Positions 24,290 to 33,230 of a stretch of DNA of 64,000 nt are shown here, one piece after another. The stretch spans positions 372,001 to 436,000 of the forward strand of contig NZ_QYUO01000002.1 of assembly GCF_003591035.1 (NCBI RefSeq), read 5' to 3'. Within the stretch, counting starts at the first letter, position 1. The number at the start of each line of letters is the position of its first letter. The notes under the pieces were generated by a model that searched no databases, was not told where the DNA came from, and was given only the letters and a program-made list of their open reading frames with translations. This DNA comes from Noviherbaspirillum saxi. Its GTDB lineage: Bacteria; Pseudomonadota; Gammaproteobacteria; Burkholderiales; Burkholderiaceae_D. The position numbers and the translations under genes were made by a program.

Positions 24290-25999
24290 TTAAAACTCTT
24301 CCCAGTCATTGTTGGGATTGCCAGCCGGCGCAGCGATTTTTCGCTTTTCCGGAGCAGGTGCCTTTGCCGCCATCGCAGTGCGCGGCTTGTGCGCAACCCG
24401 CACTGCGGCAGCCGGTTTGACAGCCACCGGCGCTGCGACGAAGGACTGGCTCTGCTGCATGCCATCAAGCTTGAACACGCTGACCACTTGCTCCAGATTG
24501 GAAGCCTGGTTCTGCATGCCCTGAGAGGCGGCAGCGGCTTCTTCGACCAGCGCAGCATTCTGCTGCGTTACCTGATCCATCTGGTTGATGGCTTGATTGA
24601 CTTGCTCGATGCCGGCGCTTTGCTCCTGGCTCGCGGCCATGATTTCAGCCATGATGTCGGTGACGCGCTTCACGCTTTCGACGATCTCGTCCATGGTGCT
24701 GCCTGCCTGCGTCACCAGCTTGCTGCCGGTGTCGACCTTGTCGACCGAGTCGCCGATCAAGGCCTTGATTTCCTTCGCAGCGGCGGCGGAGCGCTGGGCC
24801 AGGTTACGCACTTCCGATGCAACTACGGCGAAACCGCGTCCCTGTTCGCCCGCTCGCGCTGCCTCGACGGCTGCATTCAGCGCAAGGATATTGGTCTGGA
24901 ACGCAATGCCGTCGATGACGCCGATGATATCGACGATCTTCTTCGCGGATTCGTTGATCGAACCCATGGTGTCCACCACTTGTGCCACAACTTCGCCGCC
25001 CTTGACCGCGACCGTGGATGCCGATACCGCGAGCTGGTTTGCCTGGCGGGCATTATCGGCGTTCTGCTTGACGGTGGATGTCAGCTCTTCCATCGAGGTT
25101 GCGGTTTCTTCCAGCGACGAAGCCTGTTGTTCGGTGCGGGACGAGAGTTCGAGATTACCCGATGCAATCTCATTCGAGCCGGCTGCAATTGCATTGGTGC
25201 CCGAGCGTACTTCACCGATCATCTTGAGCAGGTTGGCATTCATCTGCTGCAAGGCGCGCTGCAATTGTCCGGTTTCGTCATTCGATGTCACCTCGATACG
25301 GCTGGTCAGATCTCCGGCCGCAACCGTCTCGGCTACATGCACTGCGGCCCGCAACGGCGCGGTGATCGATGCGGTGATCACGAGACCGAGCATGACGGTT
25401 GCCACCAGCACCAGGCCGCCGACCACCAGAATCCACATGGTGGACTGGTCGAACAAGCTTTCTGCGGCGCGGCTTGCGGTATCCACATCAGCTTGCACCG
25501 AACGCAGCAAGGTATCCATGTCGGCCACGATCTGGTTGCGCAAGGGCCGGCATTCGTTGGCAATGAACGTGGCCAGGTTGCTTATGGTCGGCTCTGCACG
25601 GAGCGGCCGAACGCGATTCAGTTCCTCGGCCATTTTGAGAAAGCCGGCGTTGACCTTTTCAAAATCCTTGTTGCCGCTGAAGTAAGGCGCGGCTTTTTTC
25701 AGTTCGGCCAGATAAACCGCCTTGAACGCGTCCAGCTTGTCGAGTTCCCTTTTCGCTTCCGCTTCGTCTGAAATCGCGAGCGCATTCCGGGCCGACAAGC
25801 CCGTCTGGGCAAGGGCTTCGCGCGCGGCATACAGGGGTTCCAGTTTTTCGGTGCGGACCTTGTTCTGGAACGCGACTGCCTCGGCAATGCCGCTCATCCG
25901 GGAAATCGAAAAGACGATGATGGTGAGCATGAGAAGCGCCAGAATGCCAAAGGCAAGTCCGAGACGCCGACCAATTTTTAGATTCTTTAGTAATCTCAA
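24290..25999 (-). CDS. Methyl-accepting chemotaxis protein
   Basis: A 569-residue transmembrane chemoreceptor that controls the CheA kinase. TM1 is at about 13-33, a four-helix-bundle type periplasmic domain at 34-188, TM2 at about 189-212, and HAMP at 213-266. The long coiled-coil signalling domain has the conserved hairpin tip GIAFQTNILALNAAVEAARA near 385. The C-terminus ends in DWEEF, a good match to the pentapeptide that tethers CheR/CheB, after a Pro/Ala-rich linker. The start is a TTG preceded by AGGAGTGGACC. The ligand is unknown; no che genes are near. Confidence 0.93.
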   Translation of the reverse strand: MRLLKNLKIGRRLGLAFGILALLMLTIIVFSISRMSGIAEAVAFQNKVRTEKLEPLYAAREALAQTGLSARNALAISDEAEAKRELDKLDAFKAVYLAELKKAAPYFSGNKDFEKVNAGFLKMAEELNRVRPLRAEPTISNLATFIANECRPLRNQIVADMDTLLRSVQADVDTASRAAESLFDQSTMWILVVGGLVLVATVMLGLVITASITAPLRAAVHVAETVAAGDLTSRIEVTSNDETGQLQRALQQMNANLLKMIGEVRSGTNAIAAGSNEIASGNLELSSRTEQQASSLEETATSMEELTSTVKQNADNARQANQLAVSASTVAVKGGEVVAQVVDTMGSINESAKKIVDIIGVIDGIAFQTNILALNAAVEAARAGEQGRGFAVVASEVRNLAQRSAAAAKEIKALIGDSVDKVDTGSKLVTQAGSTMDEIVESVKRVTDIMAEIMAASQEQSAGIEQVNQAINQMDQVTQQNAALVEEAAAASQGMQNQASNLEQVVSVFKLDGMQQSQSFVAAPVAVKPAAAVRVAHKPRTAMAAKAPAPEKRKIAAPAGNPNNDWEEF

Positions 26000-26238
26000 G
26001 GTCCACTCCTATAGTTGTCACGCGAAGTTGTCACGCAAAGAAAAGGCGCAACTACTATTACGTCCATGCCCGGGACGAACTGAATGGTAATTTGCCAACT
26101 AAACGGAATTTTTTTAACCGTATTTCATATTTTGCGATGGACTACAAATAAAAGTTGCGAATCTGCCAAGGCAAGAGGCATCGCCGGTTTCACTCCCATT
26201 CGATAACGCCCTATCGCAAATCTGGCACAATCGCCCCG

Positions 26239-27273
26239 ATGCATATACATCTGATACGACAGCGCATGCGCGCACTCGGCGCCAAGCCGGAACACGAGCA
26301 GCGCGTGTTGCGCGACTGGCTGCAGGCGCGGCCTTACGATCATGGGCGGCGCCGTCCGCAGGATTTTTTGCCGAAATCGCTGCGCGATGCATTACCGGCG
26401 CTGGATGATGACTTGCGTGCAATGGCGCGCCTGATCGCCACCCATCCCACGGAAGACGGTTCTGCACGCCTGCTGGTCGGCCTGGTCGATGGCCAGACCG
26501 TGGAAAGCGTACTGTTGCCGCGCAATGGCCTGTGCGTGTCCAGCCAGGTCGGCTGCGCGGTCGGTTGTCAATTCTGCATGACCGGCAGGGATGGATTGCT
26601 CCGTCAGTTGAGCAGCGGCGAAATCCTGGCCCAGGTCGCGCTGGCACGCAGCCAGCGCGCCGTCAGCAAGGTCGTGTTCATGGGCATGGGCGAGCCGGCG
26701 CATAACCTGGATAACGTAATGGATGCGATCGAACTGCTGGGAACCGAAGGCAACATCGCACACAAGAACCTAGTGTTTTCGACTGTGGGGGACCTGCGCG
26801 TCTTTGAACGCCTGCCGCAAGGCACGGTCAAGCCGGCGCTCGCGCTATCCTTGCATACCACCAAGCCGGCCCTGCGCGAAAAGCTCTTGCCGCGTGCGCC
26901 GAAGCTGACGCCGCAAGAACTGGTCGAACGCGGCGAACACTATGGCCGCAGCACCGCTTATCCGGTGCAATACCAGTGGACGCTACTTGAGGGGATCAAT
27001 GACGGCGACGATGAACTGGAAGGCATCGTCGATCTGCTCAAAGGCAAATACGCGGTGCTGAACATGATCCCGTATAACACCATTCCCGATTTGCAATTCA
27101 AGCGACCGTCGTGGGACCGCGCGCGTGCGATTGCCAGATGGCTGCATCAGCATGGCGTGCTGACCAAGCTGCGCGATTCGGCCGCGCAAGAGGTGGATGG
27201 CGGATGCGGACAGCTGAGAGCGCGGGCGAACGCAATGCGGTCGCCGACAATCGCAATTCGTCCGGTGTCCTGA
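26239..27273 (+). CDS. RlmN-like radical SAM RNA methyltransferase
   Basis: A 344-residue radical SAM enzyme of the RlmN/Cfr type. The 4Fe-4S motif is CAVGCQFC (about residues 101-108), followed by MGMGEPAHNLDNV (SAM site) and a late GGCGQL cysteine (about 324), the methyl-carrying Cys of this family. RlmN itself methylates C2 of A2503 in 23S rRNA and A37 in some tRNAs. It is shorter than RlmN and lacks part of the N-terminal domain, so it may be a second copy with another RNA target. An RNA helicase gene follows on the same strand. Confidence 0.85.
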   Translation: MHIHLIRQRMRALGAKPEHEQRVLRDWLQARPYDHGRRRPQDFLPKSLRDALPALDDDLRAMARLIATHPTEDGSARLLVGLVDGQTVESVLLPRNGLCVSSQVGCAVGCQFCMTGRDGLLRQLSSGEILAQVALARSQRAVSKVVFMGMGEPAHNLDNVMDAIELLGTEGNIAHKNLVFSTVGDLRVFERLPQGTVKPALALSLHTTKPALREKLLPRAPKLTPQELVERGEHYGRSTAYPVQYQWTLLEGINDGDDELEGIVDLLKGKYAVLNMIPYNTIPDLQFKRPSWDRARAIARWLHQHGVLTKLRDSAAQEVDGGCGQLRARANAMRSPTIAIRPVS

Positions 27274-27340
27274 TGCCGCCCCGGTTCAGTTGCGACTTGT
27301 CCTTTTGTTGTCCTGTTGATTTCAATCTATTCTTTTTCTG

Positions 27341-28564
27341 ATGACATTTGCTTCCCTTGGCCTGATCGAACCGCTGCTGCGCGCACTCGATGCGCTCGAC
27401 TACCGATCCCCGACCCCGGTGCAAACCGAGGCAATACCGGCCGTACTGGCCGGACGTGACCTGATGGCGGCCGCGCAGACGGGCACCGGCAAGACCGCCG
27501 GGTTTGCATTGCCTCTGCTGCAGCGGCTGAGCACCGAAGGCCCGCCGGTATCCAGCAATTCAGTGCGGGCTCTGGTACTCGTCCCCACACGCGAACTGGC
27601 CGACCAGGTCCATGAAAGCTTTCGCAAGTACGGTGCCCACCTTTCGCTACGTACCCATGTGGCTTATGGCGGCGTCAGCATCAACCCGCAAATGATGAAA
27701 CTGCGACGCGGACTGGATCTGTTGGTCGCGACGCCGGGCCGCCTGCTCGATCTGCATCGGCAGAACGCGGTCCGCTTCCGGCAGGTACAGACACTGGTGC
27801 TCGATGAAGCCGACCGCATGCTCGACCTCGGTTTTTCGCGCGAGCTCGACACAGTGTTTTCGCTGATGCCGAAACAGCGGCAGACCCTGTTGTTTTCAGC
27901 GACGTTTTCCGAAACGATACGGACGCTGGCGGGCACGCTGCTGAACGATCCGCTGCTGATCGAAGCCGACCCGCCCAATACGACCGTGAAAGCCGTCAGG
28001 CAATCGGCAATCCCCGTCGACAAGAAGCGCAAGACCGCGCTGTTTTGTCATTTGCTGAAAAACAGGGGCTGGGGCCAGGTGCTGACCTTTGTAAAAACCC
28101 GCAGGGGCGTAGAGGAGCTGGTGGAAACCCTGGCGACGCAGGGCATCAGTGCCGACTCCGTGCATGGCGACAAACCTCAGCCGGCGCGTTTGCGCGCGCT
28201 CGAACGCTTCCGGAATGCCGAAGTGCAAATCCTTGTCGCGACCGATGTCGCAGCGCGTGGACTGGACATCCTTGATCTTCCTCAAGTCGTGAATTTCGAT
28301 TTGCCGATCGTGGCGGAAGATTACATTCACCGCATCGGCCGTACCGGTCGCGCGGGCGCTTCCGGAGAAGCGATTTCGCTGGTCTGCGCCGATGAAGTCC
28401 AATTGCTGGCGGCCATAGAAGCGCTGACCGGGCAAGTCTTGCAACGCGTCGAAGAACAGGGGTTTGAACCGGAACATCGGGTGCCGCAGACCGATGCGCG
28501 CGGACAGATAATTAAAAAGCCTAAGAAGCCTAAGAAACCCAAGCACAAACCCATTGCATCCTGA
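27341..28564 (+). CDS. rhlE: DEAD-box RNA helicase, RhlE-like
   Basis: A 407-residue ATP-dependent RNA helicase. All motifs are visible in order: Q motif (SPTPVQTEAIP), AQTGTGKT, PTRELA, TPGR, DEAD in LDEADRMLDLGF, SAT, ATDVAARGLDI and HRIGRTGR. The C-terminus is short and ends in a lysine/proline-rich tail (KKPKKPKKPKHKP), as in many RhlE proteins. It probably acts in RNA turnover or ribosome assembly, and its pairing with the RlmN-like gene fits that. RhlE is the closest named subgroup, but the exact subgroup is less certain than the family. Confidence 0.92.
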   Translation: MTFASLGLIEPLLRALDALDYRSPTPVQTEAIPAVLAGRDLMAAAQTGTGKTAGFALPLLQRLSTEGPPVSSNSVRALVLVPTRELADQVHESFRKYGAHLSLRTHVAYGGVSINPQMMKLRRGLDLLVATPGRLLDLHRQNAVRFRQVQTLVLDEADRMLDLGFSRELDTVFSLMPKQRQTLLFSATFSETIRTLAGTLLNDPLLIEADPPNTTVKAVRQSAIPVDKKRKTALFCHLLKNRGWGQVLTFVKTRRGVEELVETLATQGISADSVHGDKPQPARLRALERFRNAEVQILVATDVAARGLDILDLPQVVNFDLPIVAEDYIHRIGRTGRAGASGEAISLVCADEVQLLAAIEALTGQVLQRVEEQGFEPEHRVPQTDARGQIIKKPKKPKKPKHKPIAS

Positions 28565-28855
28565 GCGACAGGGCATCTTGAACCCGCCGATCCGGGAATA
28601 GCTTACGCAGCTTTGTATCGATTACACATAGCGTCTCACTCAATTCATCGGAAATGTAAAAATTCTCGTGCCTGAACTGCGCCGATCAACGCCAGTTCAA
28701 GCCCTGGCGTCGCTTTCGCCGTGTATTTGCGATACCGGCACACACTTTGCTAATGCCATTGTGTCGCTACTGATTTCAGCATGTCCGCCGCAGAAATGGC
28801 AGCGCGACCGCCTTCACGCAAGAGACGCGCGGCACATTCAAATACGGAGAAAAAT

Positions 28856-29083
28856 ATGGCGCAAGACAAAGTCGCAATCGCCGCAGTGGATGCGGTAAGC
28901 AATCTGTTGCAGGGAATGCCGGACGCATCGGCCAAGGCCGATGCGCTCAACGTGTTAATGATGACCAACTACAACCTGCTGCGCGATGTCGAAGGGGATG
29001 ACTTTGTCCGCGCATGGCTGCAAACGGCATTGCGTGATCTGGAGAAAAACCCGCCTGTACTAAGTCTGAATACCAGACACTGA
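28856..29083 (+). CDS. Small hypothetical helical protein
   Basis: A 75-residue acidic protein that I do not recognise. The ATG at 28856 follows CGGAGAAAAAT, a usable ribosome-binding site. It looks helical with no motif, signal or membrane segment. It is convergent with the homocysteine methyltransferase gene, 13 bp away. The 290-base gap upstream shows nothing else. Confidence 0.5.
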   Translation: MAQDKVAIAAVDAVSNLLQGMPDASAKADALNVLMMTNYNLLRDVEGDDFVRAWLQTALRDLEKNPPVLSLNTRH

Positions 29084-29096
29084 CACGACAGGTTTT

Positions 29097-30050
29097 TCAG
29101 GCAGCTTCCCGTGCAAGGACGCTGCAGATCGCGTCGACATGACGGTGATCGGTACCGCAACATCCACCGACGACATTCATGCAAGGCAGCAAGGCATTCA
29201 GCTTGCCGTACAGGCTGCCCAATTCGTCGGGATTGCCGTCATCGAGATCGCTGGCCTCGTCCAGTTCGGCATGACTGCGGCGCGACGCATTGGCGCGCAC
29301 GCCATGTATGCGCCGCGCCCATGCATTGCCGCCTTCAAGCGCATGCTCGAAATGGCTGGGATGCGCGCAGTTGATCATGTAATACACCGCATAGCCGCCG
29401 GTGTCGCCGTCGACCCGCTCGATTGCGGTTTTGAGCAATTCGCCCGACGGCAGGCGGCCATCGGTTTCCAGCGTAAACGAGATTGCGACCGGCATGGCAT
29501 ACTCCCTGGCCGCGACCACGACGCCGATCGCTTCCTCGACATAATTCATCGTGAACGCGGCCACCATGTCTGCGTCGGTCTGCGCAAAGGTTTCGATCTG
29601 CGGTGCGTGATAAGCGCATGCCTCGACGCTGCTCATGCGCTTGTCTGCCCGATAACCGTCGCCGCGCGGCCCAAGGTTGCCGCTGATGACGACGGGAGTG
29701 TCGGGCGACTCATAATCGGTGCGGATCCGCAGCATCAATGCAATCGCCTTGCGATTGGCATCGGCCAGTTCGATGCTGCCGTAACCGAGTTTTTGTGCCC
29801 AGTCCGAGTTGGCGCGCCAGGTCGGCGCTTCCAGCACCAGTCCGATGCCGTAGCGCCGTGCCATTTGCGCATAACGCCGGTAGTAGTTTTCCAGCACTGC
29901 AGTGCCTTCCGCATCCTTGAGCAAGTCGAAGGCAGCGAAATGCGGCAGCTCCATGCCCTGGTGAAAGATCAGCGTGGTTTCGAGTCCGCCATCGGTCATG
30001 AATAAGCGGTCGCGTTGCAATTGCGGCAGGCGGTTGCGGTATTTGCTCAT
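29097..30050 (-). CDS. Homocysteine S-methyltransferase family protein
   Basis: A 317-residue TIM-barrel enzyme of the MmuM/BHMT family that transfers a methyl group to homocysteine to give methionine. The zinc ligands are Cys228 (INCAHP) and Cys297/Cys298 (VGGCCGTDHRH). The opening TDGGLETTLIFHQG near residue 20 is typical. The donor may be S-methylmethionine or another methyl compound. The ATG at 30050 follows AAAGGAGCAG. It is divergent from a GlxA-type regulator gene. Confidence 0.9.
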   Translation of the reverse strand: MSKYRNRLPQLQRDRLFMTDGGLETTLIFHQGMELPHFAAFDLLKDAEGTAVLENYYRRYAQMARRYGIGLVLEAPTWRANSDWAQKLGYGSIELADANRKAIALMLRIRTDYESPDTPVVISGNLGPRGDGYRADKRMSSVEACAYHAPQIETFAQTDADMVAAFTMNYVEEAIGVVVAAREYAMPVAISFTLETDGRLPSGELLKTAIERVDGDTGGYAVYYMINCAHPSHFEHALEGGNAWARRIHGVRANASRRSHAELDEASDLDDGNPDELGSLYGKLNALLPCMNVVGGCCGTDHRHVDAICSVLAREAA

Positions 30051-30197
30051 GATGCTGCTCCTTTGTGGCTGTTGAGATTGCGTGCGCTTTGCGCTAGTCC
30101 GTCCTGTGATGAATAAAAATCCTAGACTATTCATACGGTACTCCTGCCCTGTCTCCGTCACTAAAGCCATTTCGGCAATGAACCGGACAAAACGGCC

Positions 30198-31229
30198 ATG
30201 AATCGCCAACAGCCTGCCCGCGTCGCCATCCTGGCCATGCCGGAAACCTCGGCATCGGTGGTCTACGGCATGTACGACATGTTCATGTCGGCCGGCCGAG
30301 ACTGGAAGTTGATTGTCGATGGGCAACCCGGCACCCCTGTCATCTTGCCGCAGGTTGTGTCCCGTCACGGCGATTGTTTTGTCGCTGCCAACAACGTGAA
30401 GATAACGCCCGATGCACCGCTCGCCGCCTGCATGTCCGCCGATGTGATTTGCGTGCCGGAATTAATGGTCGCGCCCGGTGAATCGCTGGATGGGCGATTC
30501 CAAGAAGAAATCGCCTGCCTGCAAAGCTGTTATGCAGCGGGAAAACTATTGGCCACCGCCTGCTCCGGCGCGATACTGCTTGCCGAAGCGGGTCTGCTGA
30601 ACGGCCAGGAAGCTACTACCCATTGGGCCTACTGCGATGTGATGACGCGACGCTATCCGCTGGTCAAGGTGCGCACGCAGCGCGCGCTGGTTGCCTCGGG
30701 CGAGGGGCAACGTCTGATCATGGCGGGCGGCGGCACCTCCTGGCTGGACCTGGCGCTGTATCTGGTGGCGCGCCTGACCAGCATCGAAATAGCGATGCAG
30801 ACTGCAAGACTCAACCTCGTCGACTGGCACGATATCGGGCAGCAGCCTTTTGCCCGATTGGCGCGCACGCGACAAGCCGAAGATGCGCTGATCGCGCGCT
30901 GTCAGACCTGGATTGCCGATCATTATGCGGAACCCGCCCCTGTGGCAGCGATGGTGCAATTGAGCGGAATCGCCGAGCGTTCGTTCAAACGCCGGTTCCA
31001 GCATGCGACCGGCATGTCGCCGCTTGAATATGTGCATACCCTGCGTCTAGAAGAAGCCAAGCAAATGCTGGAATCGGGCGCGCTGCCGGTGGAGGCGATC
31101 GCCAACCAGGTCGGCTATGAAGACCCGGGATTTTTCAGCAGGCTTTTTCGCCGGCATGTGTGTCTGACACCCGCGCAATACCGCAAGCGTTTCGGCACGA
31201 TGCGAAGCGCGCTGGAAATGCGGCGCTAG
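30198..31229 (+). CDS. GlxA-type AraC-family regulator
   Basis: A 343-residue regulator with an N-terminal class I glutamine amidotransferase-like (DJ-1/PfpI) domain at about 8-195, which includes ATACSGAILLAEAGLL with the nucleophile-elbow Cys. An AraC-type double helix-turn-helix follows at about 235-335 (IANQVGYEDPGFFSRLFRRH). GlxA-type proteins sense small amines, amino acids or betaines. The divergent methyltransferase gene is the likely target. The stop codon overlaps the edge of a palindromic repeat. Confidence 0.92.
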   Translation: MNRQQPARVAILAMPETSASVVYGMYDMFMSAGRDWKLIVDGQPGTPVILPQVVSRHGDCFVAANNVKITPDAPLAACMSADVICVPELMVAPGESLDGRFQEEIACLQSCYAAGKLLATACSGAILLAEAGLLNGQEATTHWAYCDVMTRRYPLVKVRTQRALVASGEGQRLIMAGGGTSWLDLALYLVARLTSIEIAMQTARLNLVDWHDIGQQPFARLARTRQAEDALIARCQTWIADHYAEPAPVAAMVQLSGIAERSFKRRFQHATGMSPLEYVHTLRLEEAKQMLESGALPVEAIANQVGYEDPGFFSRLFRRHVCLTPAQYRKRFGTMRSALEMRR

Positions 31230-31386
31230 AGCAGTTTCACCCTGACTTACCAGGCGAGGCCGAGGCGGTTTGCCTGCGGAACAAGGCGCGGCGACGCGAC
31301 ATGGCGAGCCATGGCAAGGAGACGCAACGCCGTGCCGTGGGCAAAGCGTCCGGGATCGACGGTACAGTCAGGGTGAAACTGCTCTA
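31227..31386. repeat. Palindromic intergenic element, copy 2 (160 bp)
   Basis: Perfect 20-bp terminal inverted repeats (TAGAGCAGTTTCACCCTGAC at 31227-31246 and its complement at 31367-31386) enclose a core with GCGGAACAAGGCGCGGCGAC and ATGGCGAGCCATGGC. Copy 1 shares both the terminal repeat family and this core motif. The left end supplies the stop codon of the GlxA-type gene. Confidence 0.75.
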
Positions 31387-31469
31387 AAGTCACGGCCGGC
31401 GCTTGCGCTGCAGATATCAACACCAGCGCGTACACTTTCGACTCCTTATCATGCAAAACTGGACGAACA

Positions 31470-31799
31470 GTGAATACAGCCTGGATCATGCTCGCAATGG
31501 CCATCGTTGCAGAAGTTATTGCAACAAGCTCAATGAAATTGTCAAACGGATTCACCCGCTTCTGGCCCTCTCTGCTGACCGTCTGCGGTTATGCGATATC
31601 GCTGTACCTGCTGTCGCATATCCTGAGGACCCTGGAAGTCGGTATCGTTTATGCAATCTGGAGCGGGGTCGGTCTGGCAGCCGTTGCACTGATCGGCGTA
31701 CTCTGGTTTGGCGAAACAGTCACTCTGGTCAAGCTGGTTGGCTTGTTTGCCATTCTGGTCGGCGTCGTGCTGCTCAATATTGCAGGACGGACAACTTGA
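31470..31799 (+). CDS. Small multidrug resistance (SMR) family transporter
   Basis: A 109-residue inner-membrane protein with four hydrophobic helices, the size and fold of EmrE/SugE-type exporters. Glu15 in the first helix (IVAEVIATSSMKLS) is the essential proton/substrate carboxylate. GIVYAIWSGVGLAAVALIGV and WFGE follow in the later helices, as in Qac/Emr members. It exports cationic compounds in exchange for protons. The start is a GTG at 31470. I see no guanidine riboswitch upstream. Confidence 0.93.
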   Translation: MNTAWIMLAMAIVAEVIATSSMKLSNGFTRFWPSLLTVCGYAISLYLLSHILRTLEVGIVYAIWSGVGLAAVALIGVLWFGETVTLVKLVGLFAILVGVVLLNIAGRTT

Positions 31800-31980
31800 A
31801 TCAATTTGATTGTAAACGCTCGAACATACAAGGTTTGCAAACAAAAAGTAATTTCATCAAGTCGCCCGAAACTTGGTTGACTTCGTCTTTTTAGAAGCAT
31901 GAGGGCCGGTTTCTTCGCTTCTGAAATAAGTCGAACAGGGCTAGGATAAGGCCTTTCAATACCGATGTGTTGGAGCAGAA

Positions 31981-32298
31981 ATGCCTGAATATACCGAATG
32001 GGAAATCGTCGACAACCCGTCCGCGCAGACTGAACCCAAGTCGCTCCGGGAAATGATGCAAGCCATGCTTGGCCGCTGGTGGCGCTGGAAAATTGCAGGA
32101 GCCGGCGCGCTTGGCATTGCTGCAATCAGTCTGTTTTTAATGTTTGCCGGGATTGTCATCGTCGTCATGTCGGTCGCGGGCTTGTTGGTGTTTGCCGCTG
32201 CGAAAGTATTGCGATGGATGCATGGTAAGAGCAACGAAAGCAATACCGGCTTGCCTTCCGCACGGCACCACACATGGCAATGGCCGCCGCAACGTTGA
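31981..32298 (+). CDS. Small membrane protein of unknown function
   Basis: A 105-residue protein with a soluble N-terminus of about 37 residues and a hydrophobic region at 38-74 that could form two helices. A His/Trp-rich tail follows. I do not recognise it. A GGAGCAGAA sequence precedes the ATG. It stands alone between the SMR gene and the convergent YigZ gene. Confidence 0.55.
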   Translation: MPEYTEWEIVDNPSAQTEPKSLREMMQAMLGRWWRWKIAGAGALGIAAISLFLMFAGIVIVVMSVAGLLVFAAAKVLRWMHGKSNESNTGLPSARHHTWQWPPQR

Positions 32299-32428
32299 TA
32301 CTCCAGTTCCTCATAAGTGCGAATTGAAATAATGCATGCCACCAACTGCTCGAACGAAGATGTGAAACCTTCCTCGGCCAACTGAAAGAGTGCCAAGCCA
32401 ATATCAAGGAATTGTTTCTCCCTGCGGC

Positions 32429-33046
32429 TTACCTCCCTAGAGCGCTTTCGTCGCCAGAAAGTCGTGCGCGTCCCTGTGTAAGCTCGGCGACCGCGATCCG
32501 CGCAGCATCGAGCTCGGCCGCAGGCAGATCGATCATCAGGCGCACGGCCGGACCGTGCTCCACGCCGATAAGCGAACAAGCTTGTTGCCCTTGCTGCGTT
32601 ATCCAGCGTCGTACGCGCGCCTCATCGGGATAATCGACTTCCACGCATAAGCGCGTCAGCACGATGCGCTCGATTCGCACAGCCTGCTTCAATGCGGCGG
32701 CGACCGCGTCGGTATAGGCGCGCACCAGGCCGCCGGCACCGAGCTTGATCCCGCCGTAGTAACGCACCACCGCAGCCAGCACGCCATCGAGCTCATGATG
32801 GCGCAAGACTTCCAGCATCGGTCTGCCGGCGGTACCGGACGGTTCGCCGTCGTCCGACATGCCCGACTGCCCTCCGGCCATCAAGGCCCAGCAGACATGG
32901 GTGGCCGCACGGTGTTCCGCGCGCAGCTGTTCCACCACGCGCATTGCCGCAGCGCGGTCGGCGACCGGCAGCACGACGGCAATGAACCGGCTCTTGCGAA
33001 TATCGAGTTCGGCATGCACGGCCGTGGACAGGGAATAGGTAGTCAT
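32429..33046 (-). CDS. yigZ: YigZ/IMPACT family protein
   Basis: A 205-residue protein of the YigZ/IMPACT family. The signature is SRFIAVVLPV near 20, then DGEPSGTAGRPML (about 66-78) and VVRYYGGIKLGAGGLVRAY (about 93-111). The C-terminal domain has the small ferredoxin-like fold seen in YigZ. Its function is unsettled; relatives have been linked to translation control and to nucleic acid binding. It is flanked upstream by a palindromic repeat and an insertion sequence. Confidence 0.9.
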   Translation of the reverse strand: MTTYSLSTAVHAELDIRKSRFIAVVLPVADRAAAMRVVEQLRAEHRAATHVCWALMAGGQSGMSDDGEPSGTAGRPMLEVLRHHELDGVLAAVVRYYGGIKLGAGGLVRAYTDAVAAALKQAVRIERIVLTRLCVEVDYPDEARVRRWITQQGQQACSLIGVEHGPAVRLMIDLPAAELDAARIAVAELTQGRARLSGDESALGR

Positions 33047-33061
33047 GCTGATTGGCGCCTA

Positions 33062-33220
33062 GTGGGTCATTTGGCAATGGGATACGCAAATAAAAGCGAT
33101 GGATTTTTGTGTCAGGCTAGGCGCAAAGCACAGCGATAGCTAGTCTATCGCGCGCATTTGCAACGACGCATGGCGCGAAAAGACACGCTTTTATGCGCAT
33201 CCTGTTGCCAAGTGACCCAC
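33062..33220. repeat. Palindromic intergenic element, copy 3 (159 bp)
   Basis: The arms GTGGGTCATTTGGCAATGGG... (from 33062) and its near complement (33186-33220) match over about 35 bp with several mismatches and small bulges. The core holds GGCTAGGCGCAAAGC and a GATAGCTAGTCTATC palindrome. The terminal repeats differ in sequence from copies 1 and 2, but size and core layout agree. The IS630-type element lies 13 bp away. Confidence 0.6.
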
Positions 33221-33230
33221 CGATGACCCG

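Noticed and set aside
24257..25771. Long plus-strand open frames opposite the chemoreceptor
   Set aside because: They mirror the codon pattern of the chemoreceptor gene and show no family motif.
31390..31470. Guanidine riboswitch ahead of the SMR gene
   Set aside because: No paired ACGR hairpin loops are present; only chance GC-rich stems.
32437..32451. Possible half copy of the palindromic repeat end (TAGAGCGCTTTCGTC)
   Set aside because: It falls inside the 3' end of the yigZ coding region, and there is no matching second arm nearby.
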